Below are positions 22,301-32,765 of a stretch of 64,000 nt of DNA, piece after piece. Positions within the stretch are counted from its first letter, which is position 1, and every line of letters begins with the position of its first letter. The DNA comes from Hippophae tibetana (Eukaryota; Streptophyta; Magnoliopsida; Rosales; Elaeagnaceae): positions 24,868,669 to 24,932,668 of the forward strand of contig CM072805.1 in assembly GCA_037013495.1 (NCBI GenBank), written 5' to 3'. Position numbers and translations under genes: made by a program. The notes under the pieces were generated by a model. That model ran no database searches. It was not told where the DNA came from and saw only the letters and a program-made list of their open reading frames with translations.

Positions 22301-25300
22301 ATCTCTTTATGGCTAAAGAGTCCATCCTTGCCAAACCTATCATAGTGTATCTGTAATTCCAAATAGAATATTGAGAATTTTCCAATATCAAGAAAGAAAG
22401 AAAAAAATCAATCAACGGCTTATCACAGAAGATCCATAATAGAAACTGTAAGTGTGTGAACATACCTCCAGAAAACTGTTCCAGCTCTGGCAGTTCTGAA
22501 GATCAAGTTTAACAACATCCTTTGCATATCTATAAATTTGGTCGAGTTAATTTTCTATATTATATTTTTATCTAAAATAATGAGAGATTGGGTACCTTTG
22601 AGCTGTTTGAATTAAAGAGGAATTATCAATTGATGGGTCTGGCCCATCAACAGGATTCCACGGACCACCAATTGCCATGTAAGAATGATCCCTTTTCAGA
22701 AGAGCAAATCTGAGGATGTTACAGATATGGGGTATGCGATCATTAACACGTTTTTCAGATGAAAGCTCCTCCAAGGCATTCTTGCTAATTCCACTCATCA
22801 AAATAATCTGCAAAATGGATAAAAATACAAGCAATCTAGTAACTGGTTAAAACTTGAAAGCTTATTAGTTTTTCCAAATGCCAACTTGAACAGAAGGGAC
22901 AAAAAAATGTAGTCCAATCACAATCATTTGAAATAAGATAGAATCATAGAATGGCAAAAAAAATTGATACTGTTATTGCCTATTAATTCCACTCATCAAA
23001 ATAATCTGCAAAATGGATAAAAATACAAGCAATCTAGTAACTGGTTAAAGCTTGAAAGCTTATTAGTTTTTCCAAATGCCAACTTGAACAGAAGGGAAAA
23101 AAAATGTAGTCTAATCACAAACATTTGAAATAAGATAGAATCATAGAATGGCAAAAAAAATTGATACTATTATTGCCTATCTAAATCAACAAAAATCAAA
23201 TTTTGTCATCGATAGCTAATTACGAAAGCATGGAGAATAGCATGAACCATGTTAAATGATCGCTCAAAGCAAGTGCAATTTTGTGTCGCATTCAAACCAA
23301 GGTAGAATAGCTTCAAGTTCAACTTCCACCAAATAAACTGTACATGACTGACCTTCACATTCCACACTGTATTTTCATGTTTTACTTTTGCACTTTCTTC
23401 AGATAAAAGCTCAGTGGATGGCTTTTTCAGCTCTGATGCATCTTCCTCTTCAACAAAGTCGTGCTCAAAACTGTTTCACTCAATAAACGAAATTAAGTTT
23501 CCTTTATTAAATATAACATAAGAATACTGAACGTCTGAACATTTTAGCTTTGAGGACACTGAGGATTGGAAAGACACATTGACAATTGAACAAAATGATT
23601 TTGAAGGACGAGAAACCAGCACTCCCTTATTTTTCCTAACAAATCAAACTCCAATGCAATAAATGATGGGAAATCATGCATGAACAAAGTGTAAATGCCA
23701 TATTTCCAGTCCAGGGAAAACATGAGATATTTGTGGTATATGTATTGCAAAATAAGAAAATCCAACCTTATTGGGGTGACACAACTTGAACAGGAAAGTT
23801 TACCTGACAGGAGTGTGTATAGAAAGCTTAAGGTTCTCCTTTGGCCAATTCACAAAAACCTAAAAATAATTAAAGGACCGTGTCAAAACTTATCCCACTA
23901 ATGATAAAATTAAAATTTAAAACAAACCTTGGAGAACTCGGGGGATATGAAGAGTCTTGGATATCGCTTATCTATGGAAAGATAACCCCTCTCTACATCT
24001 ACCACACTGGACGTATAAACCTGGAAGTAGACAACAATAATTACCAAAATGACTAAATCAGAATGAATTTTACTAATAGAAAAATAGTAATGAGCACAGG
24101 TAAACAGCTCAACTTGAAAAAAAAGCATCAACTTCTTTACATGTTGCTACCAATTTTCTTTAATATAATGTAAATTTTAATATCAACATTCAAGGATGAT
24201 AAACATCCACCATCAGCTCAGAACTAATATATGGAATTTCAAACATCAAGAGAGAAAGAGATATACAGGATTATACCAACAAAGTAAAGAAAAGAACAGA
24301 AGGGAGAAAGATAACCTTCATGAGGGAGACAAAGAAGGAAGCAAGATGGAGATAATGGTTAAGGAGGGCAGACAAGTAAACTTTGAATGTCGAAGTGAAC
24401 ATTGAACTCAAAGAAACAGAGGAAAACAGGAACAAAGAAGAAACCTTGGAATGTGAAAAGGCCATTGAACTTATAATGAAAAAACAAATTAGGAAGCACA
24501 AGAGTACATGGTTGAACAGGATACAGGGTTCAGCAAACAAAATTATTCAGAATGAGAGAAACAAAATAAACTCAAGTCCTGACCACAGTGGGGAAAAAAG
24601 GAATGTTCTTGAAGAACAAGACGAATATATTCTAATTATCATCAAAACGATTTTGCTCTGATATTAGTTTTTCTTTTACCTTGCAGACATATTCTCTTCT
24701 TTTTTCTTTAACAGGTGAGCGACGCCTTCAGCATGACAGAAGAGCATGTTAGTCATAAAAGACTGCATAATACGCAAGCAGTTGTATACAAAACAAGAGG
24801 ACCCAAAATGAACATTGGAATCCACCTATGCAAAGATTCACGACGCGGGGAGTCTCGTCTCAAGGGTCTTCCCCCTTCCTTTGCCAATGACGAACCACGG
24901 CGATCCCTCGAAACCCTTGGTGGGGTACGTTCGCGCCTAATCTCCAGAGGACGTTTGCGATCCCTCTCTCTCTCCTTCTCCCGTCGATCCAAAATGCGTT
25001 CCCTATCACGCTCTCTATCACGTTCACGTTCACGTTCTTTCTCCCTTTCTCTGTCTCTGTCTCTCTCACGCAATCGTTCGCGTCGACGCTCCTCCTCCCT
25101 CAGCTCATAATCACGTAGGTAACTAGCCCGGTCATCCTTCTGCTCATCAATCCTAGAATGATCAGCACGAGGTAGCATGCTACCTTGATAATCTGAATCA
25201 TGTGATGGATCATGAAGACCTTTTCCTGTAGCATAGTCCCTGCCAGGAGGGAGGCTCACTCCATAACCAGGATTTGAAGAGCTTTGTGCATACATGAGGT

Positions 25301-27361
25301 CATCCACATTTCTCCGTGGAGCTGCTCCTAATATTGATGGAGCATGTTGTCCACCATATAAAGAAGCACTAAGCATTGATAAACCACGAGTATCAGCATC
25401 TGCTCTTCCTCCTAAAGAAATCAGTTCTTGGGTAGAATGACGACTAGCAGCACCTCTTGCTGCAAGATAATCAGCTTGTCTGCCAGAAATTTGTTGCTTC
25501 TCAGTACAATTAGAAAAAATTTACTACCATCTAACACAGATGTCCACAAACTATCACCAGTAGGATTAGGCCAATTTTCTAATAAAAGGGCATGACTGAC
25601 CTTGGTTGTTCAATAACAAGAAAGGAACATGAATGATTGAAAGTTACCACAAAGCACGTATCAAGTTGCAACTAATATATTAAGCACAAAATATATCATA
25701 AAGAGTACCTGGTACTGGCATCGAGCGAAGCCGATTGCAAAGATTGTGCTTTCAGCAACTGATCTTGTCGAAGCAAAACTGCCTGATCAATGCGGTCATA
25801 TATATCAGACTGTTAAAGAAAATAGATCATAGTTTATTATAAACTGAAACAGACAGAAACCTGCAAGTGTAAACTATGCACTAATCTACATTTTGAGGAA
25901 AAAAATTCAAATTACTTCTAAGTTTCTGACAAGATTTTACATGAAACAGTATAAAAATAACACCTGATGTTGAGAAACAAAACCAACAGAGTCAGTGTAT
26001 CGTCCAGTTGGTTCAGAATGCAAATCCCTTCCCACATATGCACTCGGATGCTCACCATATTGCCTTCTGTCAATCACAGGGTAATCAGGAACCTTCTCTG
26101 CATATAACTGATCCGTTTTGTGACTATAACCATGACTTGAAGAGGATACATAATCACCAGAAGAGAACTTTGGTGAATTTGTTATAACTGAGGTGTAGCC
26201 AGTACGACCTTCCAAAGTAGACAGCCCAGCTTTGGCAGTTATAGCAGGAACCTGCTCAAATAAGATATTAGATAATATGTGCATTAACTATTCAGGTTAA
26301 TCTAAATTTTCCTATTAACCCTGACTCAATAGAGTCTGCATATAGAAGCTACATCAAAGTGGCAAGTGCTTATTTCTTTAAACTGTGAATTAGACATGAA
26401 AAATAAATAAATTCTCCTCAATAAATTATGGATAAGATTTAAACCTGAGAAGCAGAGGCATAAACAGAACTATATTGGCCCCCATAATGAGTTCTATACC
26501 CACCACCACAGGTTTCTTGAGAACCCCCAATAATAGATGAATGCCGAGAAGCAATTGAAAGCTGAGAACCCCCATCGGGTCCTCCAACTGAACTTCCAGT
26601 ATATCCAGATCCAAGCTACATGCATCACAACAAGAAATGTAAGATGAGAATGAAGTTCATGAGCATGACTTTAATTAACTTATTCGTTCACATGCTTAGT
26701 TAAAAGCTACAATCCAGGAAACTAAAAAATATTAAATAATAATAGTAGAAAACTAAAAAAATTGAATACCAAATATATCGATTCCGCTCAGTTGTCAAAA
26801 ACAAAAAAGAAACGCATTTTTTCTTCAAAAAAGGTAGATAAAACTTTTCATTCCTTAGTTCTATTTTTGAAACCTATGTTACTTGGCCCCTTCATTTTTC
26901 ATGAAGTACCTAGCAGACATGGTATGGGTACTAGACTCTAATTTTTTTGTAAATTTACTGAAAATTTAGAAAAATGAGTGGGTTTGACACCTATATACAT
27001 ATCCAAAAATTTACTCGGTGGGGTCCGTGTCCTAAAAACAGCAAGGTTGAAACAAGTAAAATATAAACCTTTAGCTTTTAACCTAGCACCTGATAAGGTC
27101 AATGGGATACATTGTAGATGTTAGCAGAACTGATGAACGCACATATATTTCCCAGAATACCAAAGCTCACATTAAAATAAAAAAGAAACAAAAATAGAAA
27201 GATTACTTATAGCATGCATGAGCAGCATAAACGAAATTTCGTAAACCAAATTTATGAAAATATTCATACAAAAAAGGAAAAAAACTTACATTTTGGCCAT
27301 ATGCTGATTGCCCAGCATATGATTGCTGGGAATACGCATTATTCTCTCTGGATGAATACAT
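19312..27361 (-). CDS. RSA1: RSA1/EMB1579-like protein, 20 exons
   Basis: Plant relative of animal CCAR1/DBC1, annotated in Arabidopsis as SHORT ROOT IN SALT MEDIUM 1 (EMB1579), a nuclear regulator of gene expression. My exons are 27290-27361, 26445-26615, 25964-26251, 25709-25809, 24826-25479, 24680-24725, 23928-24020, 23804-23859, 23353-23470, 22596-22807, 22466-22529, 22183-22350, 22009-22033, 20758-21926, 20546-20620, 20313-20387, 19751-20230, 19631-19672, 19487-19549 and 19312-19401. All introns are GT..AG and phases agree, giving 1353 aa. Order: YSQQSYAGQSAYGQ-type N-terminus; Arg-Asp/Glu repeats about 330-410; an S1-like segment from about 445; a DBC1-type nudix-like domain about 534-680; a Lys/Glu-rich low-complexity block about 690-1079; LSLFAETLYEMLQYQ; an acidic segment; and an EF-hand-like C-terminus with FFDRNRVGY. 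The gene looks intact. Recall of the family name is from memory. Confidence 0.9.
22786..23180. repeat. 198-bp tandem duplication in RSA1 intron 9
   Basis: Units 22786-22983 and 22984-23180 are nearly identical. On the gene's minus strand the unit covers the first ~22 bases of exon 10, its splice acceptor and polypyrimidine tract, and upstream intron, so the intron now contains a second, decoy acceptor near 23004. Confidence 0.95.
26870..27060. repeat. Dispersed repeat in RSA1 intron 1
   Basis: The segment containing tgttacttgg, ttcatttttcatgaagtacc and acatatccaaaaattt matches, in order, sequence split around the solo LTR at 40775-42060 (before 40770 and from 42061 to about 42190). It is therefore a dispersed repeat family present in introns of two genes here. 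It codes for nothing visible. Confidence 0.6.
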
Positions 27362-28280
27362 ATTTTGTCAACGTAAACGCCAAATAAAATGAGATTATCC
27401 TGCCAATATATTAGTCATAGCATCTAAACAATATTAGATTACAAATCATAATTCATTCCATAATTGGCTTCGTATAGTATAGAAAATTCGGATAAAAGGA
27501 ATTTTTTAAAAATATTTAGTTTGCATAAAACAAAGGTTCTTAATTTTTCAAAGTTTGAATGTATTTAAAAAAAAAATTGATCGAAGTTCTCTTTTTATCC
27601 CAATTTTTAAATTGGAAACGCAAAATGAATACAAAGAATATATGAACTCAATCCATCGTAAACATAACAATAGAAAACCATAAATTGGCAACAATAGAAA
27701 ACCACACCTCCTAAGCAAGAGTATAGATATCTTTAATCTGCGAACAAAAGAACCCTAAGCCACAGATAGGTCAACCTTTGACTCGAAAATAGGGTTCTTG
27801 ATATCCGTCGTATATTTAACATTTCTTTTGTAGGCCGAAAAAGAAATCCGTCGGTTAGTTGCTCGCGCTTGGTTGTACTCAACATGGGCTGGCCCTTATT
27901 AGATTACTGGGAAGTTCCCGACAACAACTAATTGGACTGAATAATCCGACAAATGGTTCGGCCCAATTTAGTGTCCCGTGGGTTCAAGATTCATTGAATT
28001 AGTAGGAGACAAGGAAACAATATTGAGCATGTTTATTTCTATACTACACTACTTATAAAGACATATGACATATTATTAATCTCTTTTGTAAGAGTAACAT
28101 TTGGAGACTAATTTGTGATACAGATTTTTTATGGCATTATTATAAATTTAAGTTTGAATCACGTAAGTTTAATTTTCTTATTTAATTATACCTTTAAAAA
28201 AACAAAGTGATCATTAATTGCATTTATTTTTTAGGAATCTATTTAACATTTTTATTGTCTTTTATTTAAATTATCTCTAT
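27362..28280 (-). promoter_or_regulatory. Leader and promoter of RSA1-like gene
   Basis: Upstream of the start codon on the minus strand, a leader of about 38 bases is preceded by tattggcag, a good splice acceptor at 27399/27400, so the 5' untranslated region probably contains an intron reaching to about 27700. A segment near 27720-27830 could be the first exon. No TATA box was assigned. The rest to 28280 is AT-rich intergenic DNA. Confidence 0.4.
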
Positions 28281-28600
28281 ATTTCTAGCTACTTTTTTAT
28301 AAAAAGCTCCCTTCCACATCCGGCTTATAAAGGCTTTTCTTTTCTTTTTTTATTTTGTATTTATGCTTGAAATACTTAAATAACTCTATTGTATAAAAAA
28401 AATTAACTTTTTGTTTGTAAGTAAGTTGAGCTGAAGGGCTCAATCCATATAGGTCTTTATATTATTTTTAAAAAAATAAAGATTTAAGTATACAATATAA
28501 CTTATTTTATAAATAGAGTTTTATTTATGACATGTTTCTAAGCTTTCAGGCTTTTTATTTATTTTAAATAACCTTCGTGATACATTGCTTTCTACGGTGA
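28281..28600. repeat. Flanking direct repeat A of copia site
   Basis: About 300 bp matching 36702-37003 in direct orientation with substantial divergence (shared words include atttct, catccgg, ctttttgtttgtaa/ccttttgtttgtac, aagggctc, gttttattta). It lies 66 bases outside the 5' LTR. The partner starts exactly at the outer edge of the 3' LTR. Confidence 0.75.
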
Positions 28601-28666
28601 GCATTGCATTTACTTGTCCTTTATTTGTCCGCAATTTGTTTGATATTTTTATTTTATATTATTTTA

Positions 28667-28874
28667 TGTTGGTGTGTGCAGTAAAAGTGTCAGATAACAA
28701 AATTAATGGAGTAGGAAAATGGCAAACAATATGTTTAGTGAACCAAAAATTAGTAAAGTGGAACAGCTGTTAGGGTTAGAGTTTATATTCGTTTTTTCTT
28801 AGTATACATAAGAGAAGTTTTGTACAGGAAAGATAGAACAGAAATTACAGAAATACAATCATAATAATTTGACA
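28667..28874 (+). repeat. 5' LTR of copia element
   Basis: 208 bp, begins tgttggtgtgtgcag and ends ttgaca, so it has TG..CA ends. It is directly followed by the primer-binding site. Same length as the 3' LTR. Confidence 0.93.
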
Positions 28875-28886
28875 TGGTATCAGAGC
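28875..28886 (+). promoter_or_regulatory. Primer-binding site (initiator Met tRNA)
   Basis: tggtatcagagc directly after the LTR end is the standard plant copia primer-binding site, complementary to the 3' end of initiator methionine tRNA. Confidence 0.95.
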
Positions 28887-29514
28887 AGATTATGATTAGT
28901 CTAAAGAAATAAAAATCCTATGTTGCTACCTGTTCTCCTCAACATTGGTTTGATCTATTAAATCCAGAGATCAAATCAATAATACCCCATATCCAGGTTT
29001 TTTCAAGAACTGTCATCTTGGTCAATTTGTTCAGCATCTTCCATCCACTAGTCCAAGCAGATGGGTGTTTTTTGTGTCAACACTTTATGAAACTGTCTCT
29101 GCAGATTCTCCATATCCTATTGGAGTTCAAGGTTCTTAGCTTTAAAACCTTTGAGTTCGAGTGTCTCTGTGCGTGCAAAGTTGATTCTGTTGAATAGTAT
29201 AATCAGCAAGGGTGCGATTGCGACCATCTTCAAGCTGCCTCCCCCTGGAAAAAAGAAGAAGAAGAAACCAAGAAAAGATGGAAACGACTACTGACCTATG
29301 ATTAGGTGTCTATTTCTCTGCAACATATGAACCAAAACCAAAAAAAATCAGACAGTGCAAGATATAACTCGAACAACAACAAAAAAATCAACTTCATTGG
29401 AGCACCTAACTCCTCGCTGGTCAGTAAGGGTTTTTACAGAGACAGAGGACCAAGTGGAAGGTTAACTTTGTCTGGATTTGTAGCCGGCTAGGGTTCGGCC
29501 ATCTTGACCTAGCT

Positions 29515-29670
29515 GCTCGGTTGCAAAAGAAGGGTGATGCTCGCTTGCAGAGGAAGGGCGTTGCTCGCTTGCAGAAGAAGGGCGTCGCTAGCTTGTAGAA
29601 GACGAGCGCCGCTCACTTGTAGAAGAAAGGTGCGCTCAGTTGCAGAAGAAGGGTGCCGTTCCAGGGCTAC
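29515..29670 (+). repeat. ~30-bp tandem repeats in copia leader
   Basis: Five to six imperfect units built on gcttgcagaagaagggcg and gctc, in the untranslated leader between primer-binding site and gag. They are the only GC-rich part of the leader. Confidence 0.8.
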
Positions 29671-29774
29671 GCGAATGAGTTTTTTTTTTCTTATGGTTAC
29701 GTTTTGAGTTTTATATATATATATTGGTTGTGTTGTAAAAAAAGGAAAATAGAAAGGAAAAAAAATTAGATTTC

Positions 29775-30714
29775 ATGGCAGAATCTAGAGATTTAACTAT
29801 CAATTTCATATTGGAAGATTTGACGGCAAAAATGACGGAAGTTCTAACTAGAGCTTAGATTAGCTCACAACCTCCGCCAACTGAAGCGTCGACTGTTCTC
29901 ATTAGTATCAAGTTGGGAGGATCCAACTATGCCTTGTGGTCCCAGGTGGTGGAGATGTATATCTCTGGCAAAGATAAAACTGGGATATATTAATGGGGAT
30001 TTTCCTCAACCTGTTGAAACTGACCCCTCATTTAGAAGATGGTATACTAAAAATGCCATTGTCAAAGGATGGTTAATCAATTCGATGGACCCCTCTTTCA
30101 TTGCAAAATTTATCTGATTTCCAACTGCGAAACAGGTTTGGGATTCGGCTACTATCACTTACTATGATGGAACAAACACGTCTCAAGTGTATGATCTTCA
30201 TCGTCAAGTTACTCATACGAAGCAAGCAGGTGGATCCATTGAAAAATACTACAATGACCTTCAAGGGTTGTGGCGTGAAATTGATTTCCGTCGTCCTAAT
30301 CCAATAGAGTGTATGATTGATATACAAAAATACAACTCCATCGTACAGGAAGATCGAGTGTATACCTTCCTCGATGGACTTGATGATAGATTGGATAAAA
30401 CTCGAAGTAATGTGCTTCAGATCAAACAATTCCCTGTGGTAGAACAAGCCTATGGATTCGTCCGTAGGGAGGAGGTCAGGCAGACCATGATGATCACAGG
30501 TGTAGATACGACACCCGGAGTAGTTGTGGCTTTAAAAGGGGTCAAGGGACACCATAATCTAATGCCACCAAAAATAGGAACTTCCTTGGGTAGCAAGAAA
30601 TCCACAAGAAATCCACCATCTCTTGACATGAAATGTGACCATTGCGGAAACTCCAAACACACCCGTGAAAACTACTTCAAAATATATGGGTATCCAGAAT
30701 GGTGGAATGATCTT
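29775..30714 (+). pseudogene. copia gag (UBN2/zinc knuckle), broken
   Basis: Starts at ATG 29775 (MAESRDLTINFILEDLTAK) and continues with the plant copia gag signature (KLGGSNYALWS, then WYTKNAIVKGWLINSMDPS, LHRQVTHTKQAGGSIEKYYN, LQGLWREIDF) to a zinc knuckle C-D-H-C-G-N-S-K-H near 30633-30665. Gag packages element RNA into virus-like particles in the cytoplasm. It is broken by a TAG near 29856, a frame change near 29990 and a TGA near 30115. Just after the zinc knuckle the frame is split by the solo LTR at 30715-32760 and resumes in the same frame at 32766. Confidence 0.88.
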
Positions 30715-32760
30715 TGATAACTGTATTTTATATATTTATTTTCACATATTTTATTAATTAAAACTGCTATATTCTTAATGTTTTTAGTTAATTTTTGTTT
30801 AATAAATTAGTATTTACTCTTTTTTAAATATTTTAATAAAAATTAAATAATTTGTATCGAAAACGTACTTAATTGTAAATTTGTGTCCAAAAATATAATT
30901 TCAAATAAAAGAGTGTTTAATTGCAATTTGTAAAATTCGAAAATATAATTTAAATTAAAATTGGGCTTAATTTTAATTATTGAAAGTTTAAACATTTAAT
31001 TTAAATTACCAAAAGGGCTATATTGCAATTAAACAAAGTTTAAAATGTAATTTGAAATATATTTGTGGGTGAAAATACAATTAATAAAAGTGAGTTTTCT
31101 GCGCAGGTAAAGAATTCCACGCGGCATCATCCACGCTTCAATGTGGACCGTCAGATCAACACAGAAACGGTTAGGATGCGCGCGTGTTCTTCAAACCCGA
31201 CCAAGGAGAGTGGGTGCAGAATTCCTGTCACACGGCTCGGCGCCCGAGTGGGGCCCACTGGCCGCGCACACTAGCGTGCAGAGTGGGTCCCACATGTCGG
31301 CTGCGCGAAATTCCCCGAGGCGCATCGCTCACCGTTGGATCCGTTAAATGGTCTAGATTGACGCACGTGGATCCAGCTATCGCGCACCGAGCCGCTACCC
31401 GACATGTTCTCGTGCGTTGCGCTGCATCGTTTCTCCATGAGCCCGACCTGCCCGTCCAATGAAACGTTGTCACGTGTCTCTGAATTGCTCGCAGCCAATC
31501 ACATGGCGACACGTGGCATGCGTAGAAGAAAAAAAAATTTAGAAACGCACAGAATTGTTTTCACGCATGATATTTTTTTTATTCCCCCCATTTATTTGTG
31601 TCCCCCGCTAATATTAAAAAAATAATAATAATAAAAAAGTAATAATTGAATAGTGGGGGATATATGTAACGGGAATTTTTCATTTAGACGCGTTTTTCTT
31701 TTTTGGTTTCATTTTTTAGTTTTTTCTTTTGCAGAAATCTCTTCTTCTTCGTTTCTTCATTTTATTTTTGAGAAGAGAGTTTTCTCTCAAATTTTGGAAG
31801 GATTTTCGAGCTCTTTGATTTGTTTTAATTATTTCCTCTTAAGAAGTTTCCATTTTTCCCTCTCTGCGTGTCTCTTTTACACGCAGAAAATTTTATTTTG
31901 ACATTTTTGTTGTGTATTATCTTAGGAAAATTACAGAGAAAAAGGTTGATGAAGAAGAAGGAAATGGAAGAAATTATTTTTCATTGAGGAATCGTGAAAG
32001 AGTTTCTCCTAACTCATTTTTTTTTAATTTTTGTTTCTCTGCAATGTTTTATTTTTGTGGTGTTGTAATTTTAATTTCTACTATGAACTAATATATTTGT
32101 TCTAGGATTGCAGTGTTACGTAAATTATGAAACTTGAAGTAATTATTTTTGAATGATTTTTGGAACTATTTTAAGTTGTTTATTTTACCTGCTTTAAATG
32201 TGTTTAATTATCGAAAGATTAATTAACTGATATGTGGCACTTAAATAAACTTGGAAAAGGAATTTTTGTGGGTTGCTCGGGATAAAATAACGTATATACA
32301 TAAGGGATAGAAATATACTTTTATTGTATGTGTAACTTTTTGAGAACTCAGAACTTAATAAATCTGGTTGAAATTAATTCTCATAGGAATATAGTGAATC
32401 AGTTTAACTGAATGTGTCTGTATGGAGCTTGAAAGAGATATATGGATAAATTAGAAGTTCTTGGTTAACAACTTAAAACATAAGAACATAAATCAAGAGA
32501 AAATAAAATATTCAAGTGAATTAATTTGGGTAAACTGCAATCCTAGAATTTTCATAAAAATTGTTAAAAAGAAACAAAAATATTGATTAAGTCAAATTGC
32601 ATAAAATTATTGATTGTTTGAATAAAATTAGGTTTAGATAATTTTAGTAATTAACAAGAGTTGGTAACATTTCTCTATGGGAACGATAATTTATTTATCA
32701 TATTATTACTTGAGATCGTGTATACTTGCACGTTTTTTGTGTGTTGTAAAACACACAACA
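30715..32760. mobile_element. Nested solo LTR, 2046 bp, gypsy-type
   Basis: Ends TGATAACTG and CACAACA, giving TG..CA termini, flanked by a perfect 5-bp target duplication atctt at 30710-30714 and 32761-32765. No internal coding region or second LTR is present, so it is a solo LTR left by recombination of a full element. It has a GC-rich patch at about 31090-31540, a pyrimidine-rich segment, and near its 3' end tatgggaacgataatttatt and acttgcac, a pattern I associate with Ty3/gypsy LTRs. It splits copia gag-pol without shifting the frame outside it. Short frames in the GC-rich patch have no family signature. Confidence 0.9.
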
Positions 32761-32765
32761 ATCTT

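Noticed and set aside
24715..25110. Plus-strand Arg/Ser/Leu-rich frame resembling an SR protein
   Set aside because: It is the reverse strand of the Arg-Glu/Asp repeats in RSA1 exon 5; the minus-strand reading is supported by splice sites and phase.
31065..31625. Several overlapping frames in the GC-rich patch on both strands
   Set aside because: They lie within a solo LTR, overlap each other in all frames, show no family signature, and exist because GC-rich DNA has few stops.
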